A stretch of 64,000 bases of DNA from Desulfosporosinus sp. Sb-LF (lineage in GTDB: Bacteria > Bacillota > Desulfitobacteriia > Desulfitobacteriales > Desulfitobacteriaceae): NCBI RefSeq assembly GCF_004766055.1, contig NZ_SPQR01000004.1:124001-188000 (forward strand). The letters are read 5' to 3'. The position numbers and the translations under genes are program-made. Below, piece after piece: positions 54,184 to 62,088 of this stretch. The notes beneath the pieces were generated by a model that was given only the letters and a program-made list of their open reading frames with translations, searched no databases and was not told where the DNA came from. Each line of letters opens with the position of its first letter. The first letter of the stretch is position 1.

Positions 54184-54240
54184 ATAAAAAGGCTGCCTTT
54201 TTGTGATGCCATAGACATCATTTTGAGACAGCCTCTTTAA
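54184..54240 (-). terminator. Terminator after lysA
   Basis: AAAGAGGCTGTCTCAAAATGATG pairs with CATCACAAAAAGGCAGCCTTTTT, with two or three mismatches, and ends in a T-run on the minus strand. Confidence 0.8.
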
Positions 54241-54263
54241 ATTTCAACAATTCATTTTAAGAT

Positions 54264-55523
54264 TTAATCCTCTAAACCTGAAAAATCCAAGGTAGCAAAA
54301 AGGTCTTCAATCGTTTCCGCCCGCCGGATCATTTCAACACTACCGTCCATCTTGAGAAGTAACTCTGCCGAGCGTAATTTACCATTATAGTTAAATCCCA
54401 TAGCATGACCATGTGCTCCCGTATCATGGATAACGGCAATATCATCAATATCCATTCTGGGTAATGCCCTATCTATCGCAAATTTGTCGTTATTTTCACA
54501 CAAGCCCCCTGTAACATCATAAATGTAATCACACGGCCAATCTTCTTTCCCCATCACCGTTATGTGGTGATAAGCCCCATAGAGCCCGGGGCGCATTAAG
54601 TCGGCCATACAGGCATCTAACCCTACATAATTTTTATATATTTCTTTCTTATGCAATACTTTAGTTACTAAATAACCATAGGGACCCAAGATCATCCGTC
54701 CGCTCTCCATGGCGATTTTCAAAGGGTCCAATCCCTTATCCACAATCAATTTATCGTAAGTGCTCTTTATCCCTCTACTTACAGCCTCCAAGCTAACTGG
54801 TTCTTGTTCTGGTCGATAAGGGATTCCAATACCCCCGCCCAAATTAACGAATTCAATTCTTATTCCTAACTTCTCGTATATTTCCCCTATAAGCTTAAAC
54901 ATCATACTGGCAGTCTCAATAAAATACTTAGAATCAAGTTCATTGGATATAATCATCGTGTGGATCCCGAAGCGTTCTACTCCCTTTTCTCGGGCAATTT
55001 GATAGGCTTCAAAGATTTGAGCCTTTGTTAAACCATATTTAGCGTCAGCTGGTTTACCAATAATCGCATTTCCCCCATCGCGCAAACGACCAGGATTATA
55101 GCGAAACGAAATGATTTTAGGCATACCGAGATATTTTTCTAAATAATCGATCTGAGTTATGTCATCGAGATTAATGATTGCGCCTAATTCTTTGGCCTTT
55201 TTATATTCGTGAACAGGAGTATTGTTCGAGGAAAACATAATATTTTCGTCAAAAATTCCGGCCTTTTCAGCTAAAATAAGTTCTGCCATTGAACTACAGT
55301 CTGCTCCGAATCCTTCCTCACGCAAGACTTTAAGGATATATGGGTTAGGTGTTGCTTTAACTGCAAAATACTCTTTGAATTCAGGTGCCCAACTAAAAGC
55401 TTCAATTAACTTACGGGCATTTTTCCGAATGGCCCGTTCATCGTAAATATGAAACGGTGAACCGTATTGCTCGATCATTGTCTCCAGCTGTTCCTTGGTA
55501 AAAGGTAATACTTTCTCTGCCAC
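54264..55523 (-). CDS. lysA: Diaminopimelate decarboxylase
   Basis: This is a 419-residue fold III PLP decarboxylase that makes lysine from meso-diaminopimelate. The PLP Lys is in YFAVKATPNPYIL (about 53), the phosphate-binding glycine loop is NLGGGIGIPYRP (about 232), and the C-terminal acid/Cys elements are LDACMADLMRPGLYGAYH and DVTGGLCENNDKFA. A lysine riboswitch with its terminator directly precedes the gene, fixing the assignment as lysine biosynthesis rather than another amino acid decarboxylase. Confidence 0.95.
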   Translation of the reverse strand: MAEKVLPFTKEQLETMIEQYGSPFHIYDERAIRKNARKLIEAFSWAPEFKEYFAVKATPNPYILKVLREEGFGADCSSMAELILAEKAGIFDENIMFSSNNTPVHEYKKAKELGAIINLDDITQIDYLEKYLGMPKIISFRYNPGRLRDGGNAIIGKPADAKYGLTKAQIFEAYQIAREKGVERFGIHTMIISNELDSKYFIETASMMFKLIGEIYEKLGIRIEFVNLGGGIGIPYRPEQEPVSLEAVSRGIKSTYDKLIVDKGLDPLKIAMESGRMILGPYGYLVTKVLHKKEIYKNYVGLDACMADLMRPGLYGAYHHITVMGKEDWPCDYIYDVTGGLCENNDKFAIDRALPRMDIDDIAVIHDTGAHGHAMGFNYNGKLRSAELLLKMDGSVEMIRRAETIEDLFATLDFSGLED

Positions 55524-55559
55524 TAATGTTCTCCTCCTATTTCAATGATTTATAAATAA

Positions 55560-55598
55560 TAAAAAAGCAGTCTAAAGAGCGCACTCCTAAACTGCTTA
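55560..55598 (-). terminator. Lysine-riboswitch terminator before lysA
   Basis: AAGCAGTTTAGGAGTGCG pairs with CGCTCTTTAGACTGCTT and runs into TTTTTTATT on the minus strand. It lies between the lysine aptamer and lysA, so high lysine should stop transcription. Confidence 0.88.
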
Positions 55599-55620
55599 AG
55601 TATCTAAGCGAATCTTTAAG

Positions 55621-55785
55621 AGATAGTGCTCCACCCAACGTCTAGGTGACAGTTATGTACATATTAAATACACAACCAGTAAAAGTCCTTATACCGCAGC
55701 CTTTTACTTCGGCAATCATTCCTTTCGGCACACCTCATAGCTGGATCGCTTAGTGTGCTTAGTCTTAATAACTGCACCTCTATCA
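55621..55785 (-). promoter_or_regulatory. Lysine riboswitch (L box)
   Basis: On the minus strand the element begins GATAGAGGTGC and ends GTGGAGCACTATC, the closing P1 stem of the L box. Between them lie GTGCCGAAAGG, TGCCGAAG, GGCTGCGG, ACTTTTACTGG and AACTGTCACC, the conserved blocks. It controls lysA. Confidence 0.94.
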
Positions 55786-55856
55786 TAATTATCAAGTTGT
55801 TATATTATGCAACAATGTTTAAATAAATGTCAATCCATTCTCGTTCGGATGCATTT

Positions 55857-57647
55857 TTAATCTACAAAAAGCGTTGTAAAACTGTTGTTGTATACATTGA
55901 TAAGGCCTTTGTCCGTTATCCTAATTTCGGGAATCACAACAAGCGACATCAGCGACATGGTCATAAAGGGCGAAGCAAGCGGGGATCCGAGAGCTGCCCA
56001 CGCATCGGAAAGCTCACCGAGAGCATTAGCAACCTCCTGCGCAGATAAATCGCTCATTAGTCCGGCTATCGGCATTTTTAAAAGTGCGAGAACCTTTTCA
56101 CCTTGGACCGCCGTCATGCCACCGGAACATTCAACTAATGTATTCACCGCAAAAGCCATATCGACGTCATTCAACCCCAGCACAATCAGGTTGTGGGCAT
56201 CATGCGCGTAGGTTGACGCAACCGCGCCCTTTTTCAGACCAAAGCCATGAACAAAACCAACGCTTATTCCACCATCCGGCTTATGCCTGTTAATGACCGC
56301 AACCTTGCAGATGTCTTTTTCTGTTGCAAGCTCAACTTCTCCGTTTCTAACCGGCAGAGCTTCAACTATTTCGGTCGTCAGTACATTTGAGTCATGAACG
56401 CCGATCACCCTTACCCTTGCGGTCTCCGCGCCGAGGGGTGCTTTGACAATAAAGTCGTCAGGCAAAAAAATCCGGGTTATTTTCACCGAAGTTTTAAGCT
56501 GCTCCGGATATTCATAGCCTCCAACAGGCACGATGAGGCTGCCCTTTTCCGCCACAAGCTCCCCGTTAATGATCACTTTTTCAACTCTGACCTGACCCAA
56601 GTCGCTCAAAATGTTGATGTCAGCAAAACGGCCCGGTGAAATCGAACCGATATCGCGTTCCATGCCGAAGCAGCAAGCGGTGTTAAGAGTTGCCATCTGT
56701 ATTGCCGTCACTGGCCGCACACCCATGGAAACTGCGAGGCGAATAATATAATCCATGTGCCCGCGCTTTATGATGGTGTCTGCATGTAGATCATCGGAAA
56801 CTAGCAGAGCAAGTCTCGTATCAATTTCGTGCTCCGTAATTGCCTTAATCACTTCGGGAAGGTCATCCCATGCAGAACCTTCCCGGATCATTGCATACAT
56901 TCCAAGTCGCATCTTGGCAAGAGCTTCACGCGCACTGGTAGATTCATGGCAACAATTGATTCCTGATGCAATATAGGCATTTAATGTAGCGCCTGTATCC
57001 GTCAGCGGGAAATGGCCTGTTACCGTCTTGCCCGCCTCAAGCGTTTTCTCTACCTTCTCGCAGGTTTGCGGGTCACCACACAAAATGCCGGTATAACTCA
57101 TCATCTCACCAAGTCCCACAACGCCTTCCAAGTTCATCGTGTTTTGTATATCCTGTGGCGTTATTGTACTGCCTGTATTTTCAAGGCCAGGCGACGCAGG
57201 TACACAGGATGGTATGGTTGTAAAAACGCGCAGGGGCGTTGCTGCCCCATCTTTCATCATGGCAACCATACCGTCAAGGCCCGCGACATTTACAATCTCA
57301 TGTGGGTCCATAAATATTGAGGATGTCCCGTGGGGAATAGTAGATTTTGCATACTCTCCCACCGTCATCAGGCTACTTTCTACATGAAGATGCCCGTCTA
57401 TGAACCCAGGTACCAGATACATTCCTTGTGCATCAATAATGACCGTTTTTTCACCAATAGTCATCGTGGCATCGCCTACAAGTGCAACACGACCGAATGT
57501 TACCGCAACATCTGTGTTTGGCAGAATTTCTCCGGTAAAAACATTGACCAGCTTGCCGTTTTTAATCACTAAATCAGCCTTTTGTTTCCCCTGCGCTGTT
57601 GCTGTAAGTTGCCTTCCGACTTCCCACAGCTTATATCTCTTGTTCAA
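55857..57647 (-). CDS. ade: Adenine deaminase
   Basis: This amidohydrolase of 596 residues converts adenine to hypoxanthine. The metal motif GFIDGHLHVESSL (about 80-92), the FMDPHEIVNVAGLDG block, ASGINCCHEST, and LLVSDDLHADTI (about 290) are the characteristic adenine deaminase regions. The start is TTG 57647 preceded by GAGGG. The coding sequence is visibly richer in GCC/GCG-type codons than its neighbours, which hints at different ancestry. It stands between lysA and an MBL hydrolase as a single gene. A substrate other than adenine is unlikely. Confidence 0.95.
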   Translation of the reverse strand: MNKRYKLWEVGRQLTATAQGKQKADLVIKNGKLVNVFTGEILPNTDVAVTFGRVALVGDATMTIGEKTVIIDAQGMYLVPGFIDGHLHVESSLMTVGEYAKSTIPHGTSSIFMDPHEIVNVAGLDGMVAMMKDGAATPLRVFTTIPSCVPASPGLENTGSTITPQDIQNTMNLEGVVGLGEMMSYTGILCGDPQTCEKVEKTLEAGKTVTGHFPLTDTGATLNAYIASGINCCHESTSAREALAKMRLGMYAMIREGSAWDDLPEVIKAITEHEIDTRLALLVSDDLHADTIIKRGHMDYIIRLAVSMGVRPVTAIQMATLNTACCFGMERDIGSISPGRFADINILSDLGQVRVEKVIINGELVAEKGSLIVPVGGYEYPEQLKTSVKITRIFLPDDFIVKAPLGAETARVRVIGVHDSNVLTTEIVEALPVRNGEVELATEKDICKVAVINRHKPDGGISVGFVHGFGLKKGAVASTYAHDAHNLIVLGLNDVDMAFAVNTLVECSGGMTAVQGEKVLALLKMPIAGLMSDLSAQEVANALGELSDAWAALGSPLASPFMTMSLMSLVVIPEIRITDKGLINVYNNSFTTLFVD

Positions 57648-57785
57648 ACAAATCCCTCAATCCATCACATACTTTATATTTCATCTTATATTCTACACAT
57701 CCTGTATTGTATCATGCTTTGGAGGACTTTTAGCGCTACAAAATTACTACTTGTAACCGAAATGCGCACATGGGGATACTGGCGG

Positions 57786-58529
57786 TCATTCGTTAGCTAA
57801 CTCCAGCAGGCGCTGATTTACCTTATCATTATAGACTCCACCATGATAACAGATAACAGTTTGGATATCATATTGAATTAGCTTCATCAGTGATCTTTTA
57901 GCTGTATTTATATCAGCCGCATATTCTGGTTTTGGTCCTACCATTTGACCGTCTATTACGTTAAGAGCATCTCCGGTAATAAGAGTTTTGCTCTGGTTTA
58001 GATATAAGCAAATGTGACCAGGCGTATGCCCCGGTGTGTGAATTACCGTGATTCCTCCACAGTATGGCAACACTTCACCATCATCAATCGTTGAGTCTAC
58101 GTTAAATTTTAATTTGAGCGATGCTTTGAAAACTTTCTCCATTTGTTTACGTTTTTCTTCAGGAAGAGACTCCAACCTTTTAGCCATTTGTTCTGGATTC
58201 AATTTAATTAGTGGTTTTTCTCCTTGGATATAGGGTCTTTCCTCTTTGTGCGCCAGCACTTCTACTTTATGGTCTGATAACCTCAAGATTTCAGACAAAC
58301 CACTCATGTGATCTAAATCTTGATGAGTAAGAATCACTTTGTTGAGCTTACTGAATGGAGCACCAACCTGATCCATAACCTTCCGAATTTCCGGTAGTTG
58401 GGAGGGCATCCCTGCATCTAATAAAATAATAGTCTCATCATCCCAGATGAGTGTTGGATGAATTATACTTTGATCACCCATAATATTCATTGTTAATTCG
58501 AGTGTTTCTACACCTTTAGCTATGTTCAT
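57786..58529 (-). CDS. Metallo-beta-lactamase fold hydrolase
   Basis: This 247-residue MBL-fold protein has the metal motif LTHQDLDHMSGLSEI (about 66-80; HxDxDH class), His in IHTPGHTPGHICLYL and Asp in LITGDALNV. The architecture is that of small glyoxalase-II-like or quorum-lactonase-like hydrolases, and the substrate is unknown. The start at 58529 is uncertain: a GGGAGG site lies about 35 bases upstream without an in-frame start codon nearby. The gene is separated from ade by about 140 bases. Confidence 0.85.
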   Translation of the reverse strand: MNIAKGVETLELTMNIMGDQSIIHPTLIWDDETIILLDAGMPSQLPEIRKVMDQVGAPFSKLNKVILTHQDLDHMSGLSEILRLSDHKVEVLAHKEERPYIQGEKPLIKLNPEQMAKRLESLPEEKRKQMEKVFKASLKLKFNVDSTIDDGEVLPYCGGITVIHTPGHTPGHICLYLNQSKTLITGDALNVIDGQMVGPKPEYAADINTAKRSLMKLIQYDIQTVICYHGGVYNDKVNQRLLELANE

Positions 58530-58922
58530 TTGGTTCCACAGCTCATGTTTGAGCCTTGGATCACCTCCCTTTTCATAGAACCTCTAATTTTTCAGTCCAA
58601 AAGTTATGCTGAATATTATAAGCTAATTCCTTAAATTGCATACTGAGTTAGACGCGGTTCCGGTATCCAACATTTTTCAACCTTTTCTGGGAACATTTCA
58701 TCTTGTCAAGAATTGATCATATTATAAGATTCTTCGTAATTGGCTAAATTCCTCCAAGACAATTCTCCAACAACAAATGGACTTCCAAGGTGCCCAACTT
58801 TAACATTTTATCTCAACTCAGAAAAAACTTTACTTGGAGACGGGGATGCTACCCTAAATTAAGAGATGAGGTTAACCCTAAAAAAATACTTACTAGGAGC
58901 TCTGCCCTCGCCCCAATAAATA
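58530..58922. other. Intergenic stretch
   Basis: The GGGAGG leader of the MBL gene lies at the left end. The rest is AT-rich with no gene I can support. Confidence 0.5.
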
Positions 58923-58960
58923 ACGAAGCGAACCCGTATGTAATGGCGGGTTCGCTTCGT
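58923..58960. terminator. Strong hairpin near the MacB remnant
   Basis: ACGAAGCGAACCCG pairs perfectly with CGGGTTCGCTTCGT around a 10-nt loop. It lies 30 bases past the MacB-remnant stop; neither side has a long T-run. Confidence 0.65.
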
Positions 58961-58990
58961 CGTTTATTAAGTTAGCTTTGTTGTTTTAAC

Positions 58991-59690
58991 CTATTCATAA
59001 CGTAGTGCATCTGGGTGTAGTTTCGCTGCTTTCTGGGCTGGGAAAACTCCGAATATAACACCGATAGCCACGGAAAAGGCAAACGCCATGATTACAGGAG
59101 ATGTTGTGATTTGGGTAGACATTCCTGCAAATTTATTCGACAAGGAGGAACCTCCTGCCCCGAAGAAAATGCCCATAATACTGCCTAGCATACTCATGAT
59201 GACGGCTTCAATCAAGAATTGAAGCATAATCGCCCTTCGTTCAGCCCCAGTCGCTTTACGAATCCCGATTTCCCGGGTGCGCTCCGTTACCGAAACCAAC
59301 ATAATGTTCATAATGCCGATTCCCCCCACTAAAAGAGAGATTGCCGCCACTCCACTGAGCAAAGGAGTCATGGATTGGGAAACACCTTCAGCTGTTGACA
59401 GAATATCGGTTTGACTGTAACTGTAAAGTCATTGGCTGCGTTGCCGGAAAGGCCATACTGCTGTCTTAAGATTTGGGTGATCTCGGCATAGGAAGGCGTT
59501 GTACCAATGACCTGCGTACTGGTATTTTGGCTTCCGATAACAACTTGTACTTGCTTATTCTGCGTCCGCTCCACTTTTGATAGCATTAACGTCACCCATA
59601 GTCATATTGGTTAGACTTCCGCTTCCCCCTTGACTCCGCCCGCGTTGGACTGACCAGGGGACACAATCATGTCCAGAGATCTAATGAAAG
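58991..59690 (-). pseudogene. Decayed MacB/FtsX-type ABC permease
   Basis: The last 126 residues are an intact FtsX C-terminus: LLSGVAAISLLVGGIGIMNIMLVSVTERTREIGIRKATGA and FPAQKAAKLHPDALRYE. Upstream, the homology continues in other frames: TVTVQTDILSTAEGVSQS is restored by adding one C at about 59408; a further frame gives QVVIGSQNTSTQVIGTTPSYAEI; and a third gives MIVSPGQSNAGGVKG before a G5 run that needs six G. A further short gap of residues seems missing. The N-terminal membrane helix and most of the periplasmic domain are gone. This is a multiply damaged efflux permease gene. Confidence 0.85.
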
Positions 59691-59871
59691 CTGTAATCTT
59701 AACTATATCTTCATATTCTCCTCATGGAAAATACAAATTTTTATCTTAATATTATTCATGTAATAGTTTCGTCCAACATAGTTAAGGGAATTGGTAATAG
59801 ATAGGTGTTGGTAGTGGAGTTATGTCCTCTTGAAGGCCCACGGTACCAATCATAAAGGGAGGAAATTAGAA

Positions 59872-60426
59872 ATGTTAAAACAGACTCAAGTTCATAAATC
59901 GACCAAAAGAACCTGGATAGTAGCAGGTATGTTATTGTCTTTTACCATAATTGGACTGAGCGGTTGTGGTTCCACAAACACAACTTCTTCACCTGCCACA
60001 GCTACAACTCAATCATCGTCTTCGAGTCAACAAAACCAGGGACAAACTACTCAAAAAATGGTCCAAAATCCCGCACTAAAAGCCGTTATGGAGATAAGTC
60101 GTCTGCAAAGAGATCAACAAAACGCTTTAACTAGTGACCAAAAAGCTAAGATTAAACCTATCTTGCAAGAATTGATTAGTACGCCTGATCTAAGCCAAGA
60201 TAGTTTACAACAAAAGGCTGATGCAATTAACGCTGTTCTAACCGACCAACAAAAAACCGTTTTAACTGCTCCGAGAACTCCCAATGGAACTAAGCAAAAC
60301 CCAAATAGCTCAAATGGAAACTCAACAAATGGGAATAGACCCCAAGGAGGAACTGGCGGAAAACAGGCTGGGAACGCCCCAAAACCTGGGGATATGTATC
60401 AAAGAGTATTAGACTCCTTGTCATAA
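59872..60426 (+). CDS. Small lipoprotein with Ser/Gln/Asn-rich linkers
   Basis: This is a 184-residue protein with an N-terminal lipobox (LLSFTIIGLSGCGST) followed by a Thr/Ser/Gln-rich linker. A helical domain follows, ALKAVMEISRLQRDQQNALTSDQKAKIKPILQEL and QQKADAINAVLTDQQKTVL, and then an Asn/Gly-rich tail. The helical part resembles small periplasmic proteins that often accompany MacB-type efflux pumps, and the decayed MacB gene lies divergently next to it. The start ATG 59872 follows GGGAGG; a longer frame to 59830 lacks a site. Confidence 0.75.
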   Translation: MLKQTQVHKSTKRTWIVAGMLLSFTIIGLSGCGSTNTTSSPATATTQSSSSSQQNQGQTTQKMVQNPALKAVMEISRLQRDQQNALTSDQKAKIKPILQELISTPDLSQDSLQQKADAINAVLTDQQKTVLTAPRTPNGTKQNPNSSNGNSTNGNRPQGGTGGKQAGNAPKPGDMYQRVLDSLS

Positions 60427-60451
60427 CTTTTAGTGTTTACTCATGACTCGG

Positions 60452-60511
60452 TTTTAGTGACTTTAGGCTCACCCATTAATAACATGGAAGGCCAAAGTCA
60501 CTAAATTTTTA
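60452..60511 (+). terminator. Terminator after the small lipoprotein gene
   Basis: TTTAGTGACTTTAGGC pairs with GGCCAAAGTCACTAAA across a loop of about 22 nt, followed by TTTTT. Confidence 0.85.
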
Positions 60512-60719
60512 CCAGTTTTCAGAGTATTTACATACTCAATTTGTTCCCCAAACCAAGTCTACACCCAACAGCGCATGTCGAAACCTCGAGACTGTGCCCA
60601 CAAGTGCCTATCATTCTTCAGTAAAATTCAAACCCGCTACGATCTTGACATATACCGTTATAGTACTATAATGCTTAACATATTTTGATATTTAAATTTA
60701 TGAAAGGTAACCATAAATT

Positions 60720-61844
60720 GTGGAAAAAATTGACGTACTTATAATAGGAGCAGGAGTTGTTGGTTTAGCTGTTGCCGCAGAACTATCGAAGCAATTTAAG
60801 GATAAATCTTTAGTCTTGCTTGAACAGCATAGTAAATTTGGACAAGAAACCTCCAGCCGCAACAGTGAAGTAATCCATTCGGGTATTTATTATCCAACAG
60901 GAAGTCTCAAAGCAAAATTGTGTGTTGAGGGCAACCAACGTCTTTATCAATTTTGTCGGGAATGGGAAATCCCCCATAAACGTATTGGAAAATTAATTAT
61001 TGCTCGTAATGAGACAGAAATCCCGGCATTAGAATCAATTTTGGCCCAGGGCCGAAAGAACGGGGTTAGCGATTTAGAAATCCTTGATAGAGATCAGATT
61101 ACAAAATTGGAACCAAATATTAGAGCTGACGCCGCAATCTTATCTCCCTCAACCGGGATTATTGATTCACACAAATTAATGTTAAGACTTGAATGGTTGG
61201 CGCTAGAACGAGGTGCAATCATAGCCTACAATCATGAAGTCATGAAAGTTGATTCGAAAGGAAATGAATATTATGTGACTTACCGTAACCCAACAGGCCA
61301 ACTTGAATCGATTCATTGCAGTTGGTTAATTAACTGTGCGGGTTTAAATTCTGATCGAATCGTTTCTTCCCTGGGAATTAACATTGATGAGATCGGTTAT
61401 CGCATATACCCCTGTAAGGGCGAATATTTTAGTGTGACAAATACCAAATCATCGTTAGTGTCACGATTAATCTATCCGCCTCCGTTAAAGGAATTAAAGG
61501 GCCTGGGAATTCACGCGACAAAAACATTGGATGGTCGATTGAGGTTTGGTCCAAATGCTTTTTATGTAGAAACATTGGAATACAATGTGAATGAAAATCA
61601 TGCCCAAGAGTTTTACAATGCCGCCAATACATACATGCCATTTCTAAACCCTTCAGATTTACATCCAGATATGGCGGGTATAAGGCCGAAAATTCAGGCC
61701 CCCGGTGACCCTTTCCGTGATTTTATTGTGTGTCACGAAGTTGAACATGGATTTGAAGGGTTAATAAATCTCGTCGGCATCGAATCGCCTGGATTAACTT
61801 CTTCACTAGCTTTAGCCGAGATAGTAAAAGGTTATGTTCATTGA
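60720..61844 (+). CDS. FAD-dependent oxidoreductase, LhgO-like
   Basis: This 374-residue DAO-family flavoenzyme has the FAD dinucleotide fold DVLIIGAGVVGLAVAAELSK at the N-terminus, then SSRNSEVIHSGIYYPTGSLKAKLCVEG, a block typical of L-2-hydroxyglutarate oxidase. The C-terminal GIESPGLTSSLALAEIV closes the FAD site. LhgO oxidises L-2-hydroxyglutarate to 2-oxoglutarate and passes electrons to the quinone pool. GTG 60720 lies about 12 bases after GAAAGG, so the start is not certain. It is a single-gene unit with its own terminator. Confidence 0.88.
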   Translation: MEKIDVLIIGAGVVGLAVAAELSKQFKDKSLVLLEQHSKFGQETSSRNSEVIHSGIYYPTGSLKAKLCVEGNQRLYQFCREWEIPHKRIGKLIIARNETEIPALESILAQGRKNGVSDLEILDRDQITKLEPNIRADAAILSPSTGIIDSHKLMLRLEWLALERGAIIAYNHEVMKVDSKGNEYYVTYRNPTGQLESIHCSWLINCAGLNSDRIVSSLGINIDEIGYRIYPCKGEYFSVTNTKSSLVSRLIYPPPLKELKGLGIHATKTLDGRLRFGPNAFYVETLEYNVNENHAQEFYNAANTYMPFLNPSDLHPDMAGIRPKIQAPGDPFRDFIVCHEVEHGFEGLINLVGIESPGLTSSLALAEIVKGYVH

Positions 61845-61870
61845 CAAATACCCTGAATGTAACTTAATTA

Positions 61871-61910
61871 TAAAAATTAAGCCACCCAGAATTAATTCTG
61901 GGTGGCTTAA
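61871..61910 (-). terminator. Perfect palindromic terminator after acs
   Basis: TTAAGCCACCCAGAATT pairs perfectly with AATTCTGGGTGGCTTAA with no loop bases beyond the turn. On the minus strand it runs into TTTTTATAATT. It ends the acs transcript about 180 bases past its stop. Confidence 0.75.
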
Positions 61911-61916
61911 CGGATA

Positions 61917-61962
61917 CCCATAGCCAGACACTTGATTAAAGGTGTCTAGTCTATGGGTTTTT
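61917..61962 (+). terminator. Terminator for the LhgO-like gene
   Basis: ACCCATAG...AGACACC-type arm pairs with GGTGTCT...CTATGGGT and runs into TTTTTT on the plus strand. Confidence 0.82.
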
Positions 61963-62088
61963 GAATAATCTATCAAATAATATTCGCAAAACTTGTCGTT
62001 TCTCGAGAGTAACTGTGCCCTATACGAAATGACAATATATGAATGGCTCACAAGTTTCAAGCGTGTGGAATAAATAATTACGTCTCTC

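Noticed and set aside
54184-54240. GAGGCTGTCTCAAAA-like sequence resembling an insertion sequence end
   Set aside because: It fits perfectly as a lysA terminator. No transposase or second inverted repeat is present.
55827-57800. Many plus-strand frames of 60-118 codons opposite the adenine deaminase gene
   Set aside because: They are antisense shadows of the higher-GC ade gene and have no ribosome sites.
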